Of a stretch of 64,000 bases of DNA, positions 42,809-50,622 are shown one piece after another. A program made the translations under genes and the position numbers. The stretch is taken from positions 1 through 64,000 of the forward strand of contig SVGS01000014.1 in assembly GCA_015056205.1 (NCBI GenBank). The letters run 5' to 3'. Within the stretch, counting starts at the first letter, position 1; every line of letters begins with the position of its first letter. The notes under the pieces were generated by a model. It saw nothing but the letters and a program-made list of their open reading frames with translations. It made no database searches and was not told the origin of the DNA. This stretch comes from Clostridiales bacterium (GTDB taxonomy: Bacteria > Bacillota > Clostridia > Christensenellales > Aristaeellaceae).

Positions 42809-44080
42809 ATGGAACTGCCGGTTTTGAAAGATATAGAACAAAACCTCTCTATCCCGGACCGGGTTCTTCACTGCTTCCTGGACGGAGGATCCCACGACGT
42901 AAATGAAATAGCCGCGGCGGTGGGCGTCAGCCGGCAGACGGTAATGAAGTTCCTTCAGTTTTTTATGAGGGATCAGCTGATTGTCGTCGAAGGAAAAGGT
43001 GCTTCCGGGGCCAGCGGCGGGAAAAAGCCGTTGCTTTATTCCCTCTCCACTACCCTGTATCTGCTCTGCGTCACCCTGTGGAATGAAGCCTTCCGCATCA
43101 ATCTGTTCAACATCCGCGGGGATCTGATCGACCGGATTTCCCTGTATATCCCCCTGCCGGAAACAGCGCAGGCCGCCGCGGACAATATCGGTCAGCTTTC
43201 CGCCATGCTGCTGGAGAAAAACGGGATTTCCCTTTCCGATGTCAAAGGCGTCAGCGTTTCCGTTCCGGGAACGGTGGACCGGAAGACCAATATGCTGGTC
43301 TACAGTCCCCCGGCCCACTTCTGGGGTCCCAACATCCCCCTGGCTGAGTATCTGCAGCCTTTCTTTTCGGACTCCACCATGATCTTTATCGAATCTCCCG
43401 AGAAAATTCATACCGGCATGTACTATCTGGAGCCCAGATACAACCGGACCCGTCTGGTGGTGCTGGCCGTTGCCCACGACGTGGTTTCCGGCTGCCTCAT
43501 GGAGAACGGGCATATTCTCAACGGCACCCATTCCCTCATCGGTGAACTCGGGCATATGACCGTGGATCCCGATGATTCCGAGGAATGCGAATGCGGTTCA
43601 CATGGCTGTCTGCAGAAGATGATGTCTCTTCCCCGGCTCTGGCGGATCCTCCGCCGGGAGGGGCCGGCCTTTCCGGATTCTCCCCTGCTGGCAGGCGATG
43701 GCGCCCCCACCTACCGGGAGATCCTGACCGCCGCCCGGGACGGGGACGGCCTGGCTCTCCTGTGCGAAGACTACATGGTAAAGCAGCTCTCCGTCCTGCT
43801 GCATAACCTTTCCGTCTTCTTTGACCCGGATTATGTGATTTTTGCCGGAAAGGACTTCCCCGTGAGCAGCGCCTTCATCGATAAGCTCTACAGCCGGATC
43901 AGTTCCTTCCGGTTTTTCCAGAATGGAGTAAAGCCTTTTGAGATTCTCTTTGATGATGTGGATCTGATTGAACGGGACGCCACAGGCTCCATGCTGACCC
44001 TCCGCTGGCGGCTGCTCCGCAGCGCGGACGCCTATCTGCACCTGGATATGGAAGGCTTTATTTATCCCACCCCGATGTGA
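42809..44080 (+). CDS. ROK-family transcriptional repressor (XylR-like)
   Basis: A 423-aa protein with an N-terminal winged helix (DVNEIAAAVGVSRQTVMKFL) and a ROK sugar-kinase-like body. The zinc motif ECECGSHGCLQK near residues 258-270 matches CxCGxxGC of ROK proteins. The ATP site is weak, as in repressors. It is divergent from the GH2-ABC-GH120-GH3 operon and probably senses xylose or a related sugar. GAAAGGAG precedes the ATG. Confidence 0.85.
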   Translation: MELPVLKDIEQNLSIPDRVLHCFLDGGSHDVNEIAAAVGVSRQTVMKFLQFFMRDQLIVVEGKGASGASGGKKPLLYSLSTTLYLLCVTLWNEAFRINLFNIRGDLIDRISLYIPLPETAQAAADNIGQLSAMLLEKNGISLSDVKGVSVSVPGTVDRKTNMLVYSPPAHFWGPNIPLAEYLQPFFSDSTMIFIESPEKIHTGMYYLEPRYNRTRLVVLAVAHDVVSGCLMENGHILNGTHSLIGELGHMTVDPDDSEECECGSHGCLQKMMSLPRLWRILRREGPAFPDSPLLAGDGAPTYREILTAARDGDGLALLCEDYMVKQLSVLLHNLSVFFDPDYVIFAGKDFPVSSAFIDKLYSRISSFRFFQNGVKPFEILFDDVDLIERDATGSMLTLRWRLLRSADAYLHLDMEGFIYPTPM

Positions 44081-44203
44081 TCATTCTCCGGCCGCCGGCG
44101 CCGGATCCTCCCCGCAGTATTTCGCCATGAAATCCTCCGCTTTCAGCGGCCGGTCAAACAGGTAGCCCTGCAGGAGCACCTTGCCGAAGTGCTTCAGGTA
44201 ATC
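44081..44203 (-). pseudogene. C-terminal remnant of an EAL-domain protein
   Basis: Read leftward, 40 codons: DYLKHFGKVLLQGYLFDRPL then KAEDFMAKYC. The QGYLFxRPLxxEDF pattern is the last strand and helix of EAL cyclic-di-GMP phosphodiesterases. The rest of the gene is absent; the break lies at about 44203, exactly where the XRE remnant begins. Confidence 0.6.
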
Positions 44204-44462
44204 TTACAAATATCTTAGCCACATTGAAAACAGTGTTAAATTCCCCAGTCTGGAAATGCTTGTATGTCTTTCCCGAGAGCTTGATGTGTCACTTGATTAT
44301 CTCATCAGTTCTGATTCAGATCAGACAGCAGATTTCTATGACTCTGCAGAACAGATAAATCAATTGCTTGCCACAAGTTCCCCGGAGGAGTATTCGTTCC
44401 TGATAGAATTAATCACTTTTGTACAAGATCGCATGAAGAAACACGACCTTCTCCCTCACTGA
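44204..44462 (+). pseudogene. C-terminal remnant of an XRE-family regulator
   Basis: The frame SYKYLSHIENSVKFPSLEML then ELDVSLDYLISSDSD matches the end of a helix-turn-helix_3 domain (IExGxxxPSLExLxxLAxxLxVSLDYLL). The first helices and start are missing. After it, 44463-44640 holds a leftward open frame (QIYAEYRKAERKVIKELSKE) without a recognised family. Confidence 0.65.
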
Positions 44463-44641
44463 ACCAATAAACCAACAACATCCAACTTAAACATTATCGG
44501 ATTCATCGTTCATGTCTGAAGTGCTCTAACAGCTTCACTTTCCTGTGCAACACCATCAGCTGTAGAATCCATTTCTTTTGAGAGTTCCTTGATTACTTTC
44601 CGTTCTGCTTTTCTGTATTCCGCATAAATCTGATCTTTGAG

Positions 44642-45094
44642 GATGGTGTCTCCGCCTACCGTGACAAACTAAAGAAAAGTGTTGAAGAGGACGCTACGAA
44701 ATTGTTCCGTGGGATCAGCAGCGACCCCGATTATGTAGCATTGCAGATCAATGATAAGTATGGTTTATCAATTGTTCATAAGGATGGAGATCTTATTCCC
44801 TTAAGGTCTTCTGGTTTTGAGCATGTTGTTGCATTGTCTTTGATAGGTGCGCTTCATAAAAATGCTCCATTGAGTGGGCCAATCATTATGGACTCTCCGT
44901 TTGGAAGACTGGATCCCACTCATAAACGGAATATAACGAAATCACTTCCCCAAATGTCTGATGAAGTAATCTTGCTGGCGTATACCGATGAAATTGACGC
45001 TGAGCTCGCAAGAAGCCTTCTCGGTAGCAACTTAAAGAAAGAGTATCGGTTACGGAAATATGGTTCTTTCCATACGGAAATCGAGTCGCAGTAA
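44642..45094 (+). pseudogene. C-terminal remnant of a DndD/SMC-like ATPase
   Basis: About 150 codons, open upstream without a start. It contains GFEHVVALSLIGALHKNAPL (signature-helix region) and IIMDSPFGRLDPTHKRNITK (Walker B and D-loop), then EVILLAYTDEID. The DSPFGRLD...TDEI order resembles the end of DndD, the ATPase of DNA phosphorothioation. The coiled-coil and Walker A parts are missing. Confidence 0.6.
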
Positions 45095-45108
45095 GGGAGG
45101 AAAACAGC

Positions 45109-45462
45109 ATGAATGACATTATTAATTTCCGCTTATCGAAAGAAGCGAACGATGTGGCGGATCAACTTGTTGCAACAGGTAAATTCGACCATGGTACATC
45201 CGCAGCAAAATTTGCTTTTGCTTATGCAGTAAAAAACTATTATGGTCACTTTGACCCCGCAACATATGCCGTCACAGATGGTTTCGGAACTAACTATAGT
45301 GTTGGTTCATTTAATGATCTTGCCCCATATGTTCTCGTCCTATATCCCCAAACAGAAACTCCTTACATCTATGTCAGAGCATTGATTAATTATGGGCTTG
45401 TGAAAATCGGAGAAATTATAAAAGAAAAAGGAATGCCTGCAATTTACTCATTGTGCGATTAA
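45109..45462 (+). CDS. Small uncharacterised protein next to the DndD-like remnant
   Basis: A 117-aa protein with AGGGAGG before the ATG, 14 bases after the ATPase remnant. It opens IINFRLSKEANDVADQLVAT, like the start of ribbon-helix-helix or DndE-type small proteins, and ends ALINYGLVKIGEIIKEKG. It appears intact. It may be the last gene of a lost defence operon. Family not identified. Confidence 0.5.
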   Translation: MNDIINFRLSKEANDVADQLVATGKFDHGTSAAKFAFAYAVKNYYGHFDPATYAVTDGFGTNYSVGSFNDLAPYVLVLYPQTETPYIYVRALINYGLVKIGEIIKEKGMPAIYSLCD

Positions 45463-45573
45463 CTATTCCTCCGGCTTTGGCAACACGTGCGCCTCTGTTG
45501 CCCCTCATCAGTCCGGGTTGAGCACAAACCCGATCGGCACGGCGTAGGCGGCACGTCGGGCCAAATAGGGCCG

Positions 45574-45601
45574 AAAAAAGGCCGCTTCGATTGAAGCAGC
45601 C
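45574..45601 (-). terminator. Terminator at the right element end
   Basis: Read leftward, GGCTGCTTC AATC GAAGCGGCC then TTTTTT. It would stop transcription entering from the truncated capsid gene. Confidence 0.75.
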
Positions 45602-45606
45602 TACTG

Positions 45607-45696
45607 TCACACGATTCCCGGTAAACTATCACACGTTCCCATTGTACGGTCACACGATTCATTTCCGGTATCGTGTGACCTTTTGGCTTCGTGTGC
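45607..45696. repeat. Iteron-like array of TCACACGATTC at the right element end
   Basis: Direct copies start at 45607, 45629 and 45650. Inverted copies (ATCGTGTGAC, TTCGTGTGCT) lie at 45670 and 45688. Spacing is about 20 bases, two helical turns. A related ATCGTGTGAT lies at the left end (24757-24766). Probably binding sites for a recombinase or its partner. Confidence 0.65.
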
Positions 45697-45815
45697 TGGT
45701 ATGCACCCATTTGCCTAGATCTCCATAAAACCCAGCCCTTTTCGACGATCAAAACTACAGCCGAGAACAGACTCGAATCCCGCAGACCTTTTGATTTCAA
45801 AGGCTCCGGGCCGTT

Positions 45816-45836
45816 TTTGCATTGTATCAATTTCTC
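45816..45836. other. Right attachment junction (att core at 45826-45827)
   Basis: TTGCATTGT-AT-CAATTTCTC: element DNA to the left, capsid coding DNA to the right of the AT. The capsid frame reads leftward through the core into element DNA and continues by chance to 45459. Confidence 0.75.
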
Positions 45837-46154
45837 CATGTTTAGGAAGGACATATATTCCGCAAAGTTGAAGGTGCGGGCGACGGACTTGGACATATCC
45901 GCCTGGATGACGGGGATGTCCGTGGCGGCCTCGAAGAAGAGGTTGTCGTCCTCGCCGCCGGTGGAGGCGTAGGAGACGCCGATGGTGGCGATGGATTCCA
46001 CCAGGCCGTCGCCGGTGATGACCGGCATATCCCGGGGCCAGTCGGTGCCGGAAAGGGGTTCCAGGATGGTGTCATCCACCTTTTCCAGCTCTTTGATCAG
46101 AAAGGTGTAGGAGTCGTCGGCGGTCAGGCGCCGGGACAGGGGCGTGAGAATCAT
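45828..46154 (-). pseudogene. Major capsid protein, N-terminal part (split gene)
   Basis: 109 codons from ATG 46154 (AAAGGAGG upstream): ILTPLSRRLTADDSYTFLIK ... DIPVIQADMSKSVARTFNFA ... SFLNMEKL. The rest is at 24005-24685. As it stands the product would carry a long nonsense tail read from element DNA. Loss of this gene product would prevent head assembly. Confidence 0.8.
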
Positions 46155-46187
46155 GGGATACCTCCTTTGTGAATGCATCGGGCGGGA

Positions 46188-46670
46188 TCAGATCAGATTG
46201 CGGGAGAGGATCACCAGCTCGGCGCAGCCGTCCCCGATGTCCGCGGAGCGCCGCCAGGAGCAGTTGGCCAGCCGGATGGTTTCATTCTCCGTCTCCTCCG
46301 TGGTGAAGGAGCCGTCCGCCAGGGTCAGCCACACCGCCCCGCCGGGCTCGCAGGCCTCGTTTTTCAGGGATACCACCACCGCGCCCCGGACCAGGATATC
46401 GACGGGATCGTTTCCGGCGTAGGGGGCGGTATTCGCGCCGTAGACCTCCGGCGCTCGGGAGGGGATGCGGACGGCGATGCCCACAAAGCGTCCGAAGGCG
46501 GAGTCCGCCTGCGTCAGGGTGACGCCGGAGCCGTCCGCGCTGAGGAAGACCGGGGCGCCCGGCGGGATCGGGGCGTCTCCGGCGTTGGGAAGGGAAACGA
46601 TGACGGCGTCCGCAGAGCGGGAGACCGCTCCGGGAACGCCGTGCAGGAAAGAGGAAAGAACCTGGCTCAT
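46188..46670 (-). CDS. Structural cement/decoration protein (DUF2190/Gp24-like)
   Basis: A 160-aa beta-rich protein next to the capsid. It has GDAPIPPGAPVFLSADGSGV, GRFVGIAVRI, NDPVDILVRGAVVV and a C-terminal CAELVILSRNLI, fitting small head-decoration proteins. AAAGGATGA precedes ATG 46670. Confidence 0.65.
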   Translation of the reverse strand: MSQVLSSFLHGVPGAVSRSADAVIVSLPNAGDAPIPPGAPVFLSADGSGVTLTQADSAFGRFVGIAVRIPSRAPEVYGANTAPYAGNDPVDILVRGAVVVSLKNEACEPGGAVWLTLADGSFTTEETENETIRLANCSWRRSADIGDGCAELVILSRNLI

Positions 46671-46677
46671 CACTTGA

Positions 46678-47517
46678 TCATCCTTTCTTCATGTTGATAT
46701 TCCGGCTGGCAATGATCCGGCGTCCGAGCTCGCCGGGATCCGCCGCCGGACGGGCGGAACGCGCCAGCGCGGCATAGGCCCGGCCGTCCCCGGTCCTGCG
46801 GCGGGCGGGCGCGGCGTGGGCCTTCAGCGCCCGCAGGGCGGCGTCGGCGGCGGAAGCCTGCTGGGCCCGGGGCAGCCGGGCAATGACGGGGCGCAGGGCC
46901 CGGACGGCGGAGCGCACCAGGGCGTCGGCGGCCTCCCGGGTTTCCTCACCGGTTCGGGCTTCCTCCGCCAGCGCCGTTTCCTCCGCGGCCTCCGCTTCGG
47001 CGCTGAGATAGCCGGAGGGGGTCACGCCCGCTTCCCCGGCCTCCCGCAGGGCGGCGGCCAGGTCCTCCTTCAGGGCTTCCTCCGGGTCCTCCTCCGGCAG
47101 CAGATCCGCGGGGGACAGGCCGGAGGCGGCCTGCGCCAGGGGATCCTCATCCGAGCCGGCGGGCAGCGGCGCTTCGGCCGGGGCGGCGGCTTCGGAAAGG
47201 GGACAGGTTTCCAGCAGGGCGATGATCCGGTCCAGGCGGGAGAGGATCTCCGCCTCCCCGTCGCCGGCGGCCAGGGTTTCCTCCGCCGGAGCGGCGGGCG
47301 CTTCCTCCGCCGGAGCGGCCTCCACGTTCACCTCCAGGTTCACATCCGCCGGGGCGGCCGGGGCTTCCTCCGCCGGGGCGGCGGCTTCCATCAGGGCGAG
47401 TACCTCCGGCAGCTCCTCCGGGGACAGGTCGTTGCCCCGGATGGCGGAGGCGACCAGCTTCCGGATCAGGGGAGAGGAGGCCGCGGGGGATACGGTTTTC
47501 TGAACAGACTTTTTCAT
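46678..47517 (-). CDS. Internal-start scaffold protein
   Basis: ATG 47517 lies inside the protease frame and has its own AAAGGAG 10 bases upstream. It would encode 279 aa beginning KKSVQKTVSPAASSPLIRKL, nearly all helical and acidic. A nested in-frame scaffold is a known arrangement in tailed phages. Translation from this site is inference. Confidence 0.6.
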   Translation of the reverse strand: MKKSVQKTVSPAASSPLIRKLVASAIRGNDLSPEELPEVLALMEAAAPAEEAPAAPADVNLEVNVEAAPAEEAPAAPAEETLAAGDGEAEILSRLDRIIALLETCPLSEAAAPAEAPLPAGSDEDPLAQAASGLSPADLLPEEDPEEALKEDLAAALREAGEAGVTPSGYLSAEAEAAEETALAEEARTGEETREAADALVRSAVRALRPVIARLPRAQQASAADAALRALKAHAAPARRRTGDGRAYAALARSARPAADPGELGRRIIASRNINMKKG

Positions 47518-48075
47518 GGGATGGGTACTCCTTTCTTTTTTACAGGGCGGACGGTGGTCCCGGATCGCGACCCGGGGGCCGGCCCGTCCGTGATCGACGA
47601 CGGCGATATGGTTGCCGCGGATTTCCCGCTGGATCCAGCGGCCGTTTTCCTGCGTCAGGGTGTAGGTATAGCCGCAGGAGATTTCCCGCTTTCCCGCCAG
47701 GATCCGGCGGATCACCCCGGGATCGGTGATGACCAGGTCCGCCAGCAGCAGATTGCTGTCGGGGCCTTCGCCCCGGCGGATGTTCTGGGCATGGCCCTTC
47801 TGCAGCCGGTGGATGTTTTCGGCGGTCACGCCTTCGGGATCGGCGGGATGGTCCTCGGTGACCGGCTTTCCCTCAAAGGAGGCGATGCAGGCGGGGGAGA
47901 AAACCTCCTCCGGCAGCCGGTGCACCGGCACCCGGTGGGGGGAAAAGGGCAGGCCCAGCTCTCCGGTCAGGTATTCCTGCACGCCGACCCGGGCTACCGG
48001 CACATTCCGGCAGATCAGATAGCCTTCGGCGCTGCGGGCCATATTGGGGCTGAGCTTTTCGGCAAAGTAGAGCAA
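46678..48075 (-). CDS. Prohead protease (DUF2213-like) fused to scaffold region
   Basis: A 465-aa protein from a TTG start after AAAGGA. Residues 1-175 are the DUF2213 protease-like domain (GYLICRNVPVARVGVQEYLT, GKPVTEDHP, EISCGYTYTL, RGNHIAVVDHGRAG). Residues 187-465 are Ala/Glu-rich and helical with APAEEAPAAPA repeats, typical of scaffold. An internal start (next entry) would make the scaffold alone, as in lambda C/Nu3. Confidence 0.75.
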   Translation of the reverse strand: MLYFAEKLSPNMARSAEGYLICRNVPVARVGVQEYLTGELGLPFSPHRVPVHRLPEEVFSPACIASFEGKPVTEDHPADPEGVTAENIHRLQKGHAQNIRRGEGPDSNLLLADLVITDPGVIRRILAGKREISCGYTYTLTQENGRWIQREIRGNHIAVVDHGRAGPRVAIRDHRPPCKKERSTHPMKKSVQKTVSPAASSPLIRKLVASAIRGNDLSPEELPEVLALMEAAAPAEEAPAAPADVNLEVNVEAAPAEEAPAAPAEETLAAGDGEAEILSRLDRIIALLETCPLSEAAAPAEAPLPAGSDEDPLAQAASGLSPADLLPEEDPEEALKEDLAAALREAGEAGVTPSGYLSAEAEAAEETALAEEARTGEETREAADALVRSAVRALRPVIARLPRAQQASAADAALRALKAHAAPARRRTGDGRAYAALARSARPAADPGELGRRIIASRNINMKKG

Positions 48076-48121
48076 GACGGTGCTTCCTTTCTGAGAATCA
48101 TAGGCATTCCGGGCATACGGA

Positions 48122-49393
48122 TCAGAGAACCCCCAGATCCCGGAGACGGAGGCGGGCTTCCGCCTGGGTCAGGAGCCCGGCCTCCCGGGCCTGGGCCAGG
48201 GCCTGGATCTGCTTTTGCAGGATTTCCGCCTGCTCCAGGGGACTGGGGGTCATCAGGGGAGGAAAGGTGAATTCCAGCCGGTCCGGCGCCTCGCCCCACA
48301 GGCTCAGGCACATGACGGGCAGCAGCTTTTCCAGGGCGGGGCGGAGGTGCTTCTCCTGCATGTCGGCGATGAGCTCGTAATAGGTTTTCAGGTCGCTTTC
48401 CCCGGTGGCGTTCATGCCCTGGGGGCTGCGGCCGAAGAGGCGGGTGGCGGGAATGCCGGAGGCGCCGGCCATATCCAGCATGAAGGCCTCATAGACGTCG
48501 GAGAGGCCGGCAAAGGAGAAGGGGTGGCTTTCCAGGGAGTCCCCGGCGGAGAGCAGCTGGAGGCCAAAGGAGGTGCGCAGGGCGTTTTCCCGGGCGATGG
48601 CGTCCAGCACCCGGCTCTTCTGCTGATCCGTGCCCATGGCCAGGATCTCGCCGAAGTCGCCCATCCGCAGGGTGGTGATGTTCGCCTGGAAGACCAGCTG
48701 GGCGATGTTGGCGGAGGTGGCGTTGCGCTTCTGCAGCTCCTCCCAGAGATGCTCAAGCTCGCTGGCGCCCCAGAACATTTCTCCGATCTCCTCGCCGCGG
48801 GGCAGATCCCGGCCGGTGAAGCGCAGCACGCGGCTGTGGTGCACCCGGAGGAAGGCGGGGCCGGAGGCGGAGGCCTCCAGCTGCAGGTCATAGAAGAGGG
48901 GATAGCCGAAGTCCGGGTCGTTCAGATCCTCCTCCAGCTCGGACGAGGGCAGGACGCCGGAAACCCGGTCCCGCACCAGGAGCCCCTGAAAGCTGCCGGG
49001 CATGACCGTATCCGGATCCAGGGGCTCGTCCAGCCGGTCCTCCTGCCCGGCGATCACCATCAGGGCGCAGGCGCCGCCGTAGAGCCGGGCCCAGCGGATG
49101 GCGGAGGTGATCTCCCGGCGGATTTCGTGGCGGGCTTCCAGGCGGCGCAGATCCTCCGCCTGCTGCGGCGGCAGGGCGCCGGCCAGGGTATACCAGCCCC
49201 GGGTCATATCCTCGCAGGGCATGTCGATGATCCGCTTGGCCAGCCAGGATTCCCGGTACAGGGCGGTCAGCAGGGAGGGGGTCAGCGGCGCGGCCCGTTC
49301 GTAGGTGCCGCCGCTCAGCAGGGCGGAGGCGTCCCCCAGCCCCGCCAGGGGATTGCTGTAGCCATCGGCGGCCCGTTTCTTTCGGTTGCTCAT
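48122..49393 (-). CDS. Portal protein (DUF1073-like)
   Basis: A 423-aa protein with the portal order: WLAKRIIDMPCEDMTRGWYT, ARLYGGACALMVIAG, HHSRVLRFTGRDLP, and RLFGRSPQGMNATGESDLKT followed by YYELIADMQEKHLRPALEKL. It forms the dodecameric DNA gate. Its ATG overlaps the large terminase stop as ATGA. Confidence 0.85.
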   Translation of the reverse strand: MSNRKKRAADGYSNPLAGLGDASALLSGGTYERAAPLTPSLLTALYRESWLAKRIIDMPCEDMTRGWYTLAGALPPQQAEDLRRLEARHEIRREITSAIRWARLYGGACALMVIAGQEDRLDEPLDPDTVMPGSFQGLLVRDRVSGVLPSSELEEDLNDPDFGYPLFYDLQLEASASGPAFLRVHHSRVLRFTGRDLPRGEEIGEMFWGASELEHLWEELQKRNATSANIAQLVFQANITTLRMGDFGEILAMGTDQQKSRVLDAIARENALRTSFGLQLLSAGDSLESHPFSFAGLSDVYEAFMLDMAGASGIPATRLFGRSPQGMNATGESDLKTYYELIADMQEKHLRPALEKLLPVMCLSLWGEAPDRLEFTFPPLMTPSPLEQAEILQKQIQALAQAREAGLLTQAEARLRLRDLGVL

Positions 49394-50622
49394 GATTCAC
49401 CTCGGCGGAATCGGTCGGTGCGGGTATGGCAGAGATAGCGCAGCGCGTCCATGGCGTGGTCCTTCTCCTTCAGGGGCCTTTCCTCGCCCCGGCGGCGGGC
49501 CTTCTCGTCCCAGAGATAGCTGTGCATTTCCGCCAGCAGGCAGGGGCAGCGGCTTTTTTCCACCATGACCTGGCGGCGGCCGATCAGCACGGCGGTGGTC
49601 GCGATGCCCTCCCGGACGTCGTTTCGGGCGTCCTGCACCCGGAAGCCCCGGTTCCGGAGCTCCGCCTTGAAGGAGGCGGCGCTCGGGTCCACGATGACCT
49701 GCACATTCCGGTCTCCGCCCAGAAAGGCGGCCAGGTCCTCCGCGTATTCCGCGTCCGTTTTCTGCCGCTGGGTGCGGGAGGAATCCCAGTAGTATTCTCC
49801 GGCGATCCAGAAGGTATGGCCGTCGTCCCGCACGTCCAGGAATACGCAGGGGTTCACCGTGCCGTAGTCCACGGCGGCGAAGCGGCGCATGCCCCGGTAG
49901 CGGGCGGGGGAGGAACACAGATAGGTGTTCGCCTCATCGTCCCACATGGGATAGACCGCGCCCTCGGCGCTGACCCATTCCCCCAGGATATACTGGCGGT
50001 AAAAAACGCCCTGAAAGGAGCGGGCGTAGCTTTCCCGGATCGCCGGGGAGAGGGTCAGATTGTCGTCCATGGTGAAATGCAGGCGGTAGAGGCCGATTTC
50101 CTCCGCCCGGTCGATGAAGTCCGTCTTGATGAAATGCCAGGCGCCGTTGGGGTTGCAGTTCATGAAGATCCGGCTGCCCTCCACGGAGCAGCGGCCGATC
50201 ATCTGGTCCACGAAGGACCGGGGGAAGAGGGCGACCTCGTCGGCGTAGGCGCCGCAGGCGGTCATGCCCTGGAGCTTGTCCTGGGCGTTATCCTTGTCCG
50301 CGCCGAAGAGGTGATAGATATTGGCGCCGATCACCAGCCGGGACTCGCTCCGCTTCCACTCCCAGGGAATCGAGAAGGTTTCCAGCATGCGGAAGAGGGG
50401 GGAGAGCACGTTCCGCCGGAGCGCCCCGCCCGTGACCCCGGCGATGATGAAGTCGCCCCCGCGGAAGGAGGTCAGGCTCCACAGGAGGAAGGAAAGAATC
50501 ATGGCCACCGTTTTGCCGGAACGGATGGCCCCGTCGGCCAGCATCATCCGGTAATGCTCGCAGCCGGATCCCGGGCGCCACCACAGGAGGGCCTGCCGCT
50601 GCTTCCGGGAGAAGGGCTTCAG
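49390..50622 (-). CDS. Terminase large subunit (PBSX type), CTG start
   Basis: The first ATG (50547) would miss conserved residues. The frame upstream reads LKPFSRKQRQALLWWRPGSG, typical of the family N-terminus, from a CTG at 50622 in a CTGA overlap with the small subunit stop; no ATG, GTG or TTG is available. The predicted protein is 410 aa. Walker A is DGAIRSGKTVAM, the Walker B region is ACGAYADEVALFPR, and the nuclease domain includes RFAAVDYGTVNP and VQVIVDPSAASF. Confidence 0.85.
   Translation of the reverse strand: MKPFSRKQRQALLWWRPGSGCEHYRMMLADGAIRSGKTVAMILSFLLWSLTSFRGGDFIIAGVTGGALRRNVLSPLFRMLETFSIPWEWKRSESRLVIGANIYHLFGADKDNAQDKLQGMTACGAYADEVALFPRSFVDQMIGRCSVEGSRIFMNCNPNGAWHFIKTDFIDRAEEIGLYRLHFTMDDNLTLSPAIRESYARSFQGVFYRQYILGEWVSAEGAVYPMWDDEANTYLCSSPARYRGMRRFAAVDYGTVNPCVFLDVRDDGHTFWIAGEYYWDSSRTQRQKTDAEYAEDLAAFLGGDRNVQVIVDPSAASFKAELRNRGFRVQDARNDVREGIATTAVLIGRRQVMVEKSRCPCLLAEMHSYLWDEKARRRGEERPLKEKDHAMDALRYLCHTRTDRFRRGES

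Larger units (their letters stand above)
24684..45827. mobile_element. 21.1-kb serine-recombinase element inserted in the capsid gene
   Basis: Bounded by the dinucleotide AT at 24684-24685 and 45826-45827, the only bases shared by both ends. The flanks are the two halves of one capsid gene. Two serine recombinases lie at the left end. The right end has repeats of TCACACGATTC. Cargo is a hemicellulose operon and a phosphoesterase. No relaxase, coupling protein, type IV secretion or replication gene was seen, so it looks like an integrative, possibly mobilisable, element and not a self-transmissible one. Confidence 0.85.

Noticed and set aside
43585-43806. Open frames inside the ROK gene in other frames
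   Set aside because: They are short shadows without ribosome sites or conserved features.
45760-45810. A tRNA T-arm-like sequence (ACTCGAATCC) near the right element end
   Set aside because: No acceptor or anticodon stem could be folded around it, so it is not a tRNA or a tRNA-based attachment site.
45459-45827. A 120-residue extension of the capsid N-terminal frame
   Set aside because: It is read from element DNA beyond the att core and has no relation to capsid proteins. I treat it as chance read-through.
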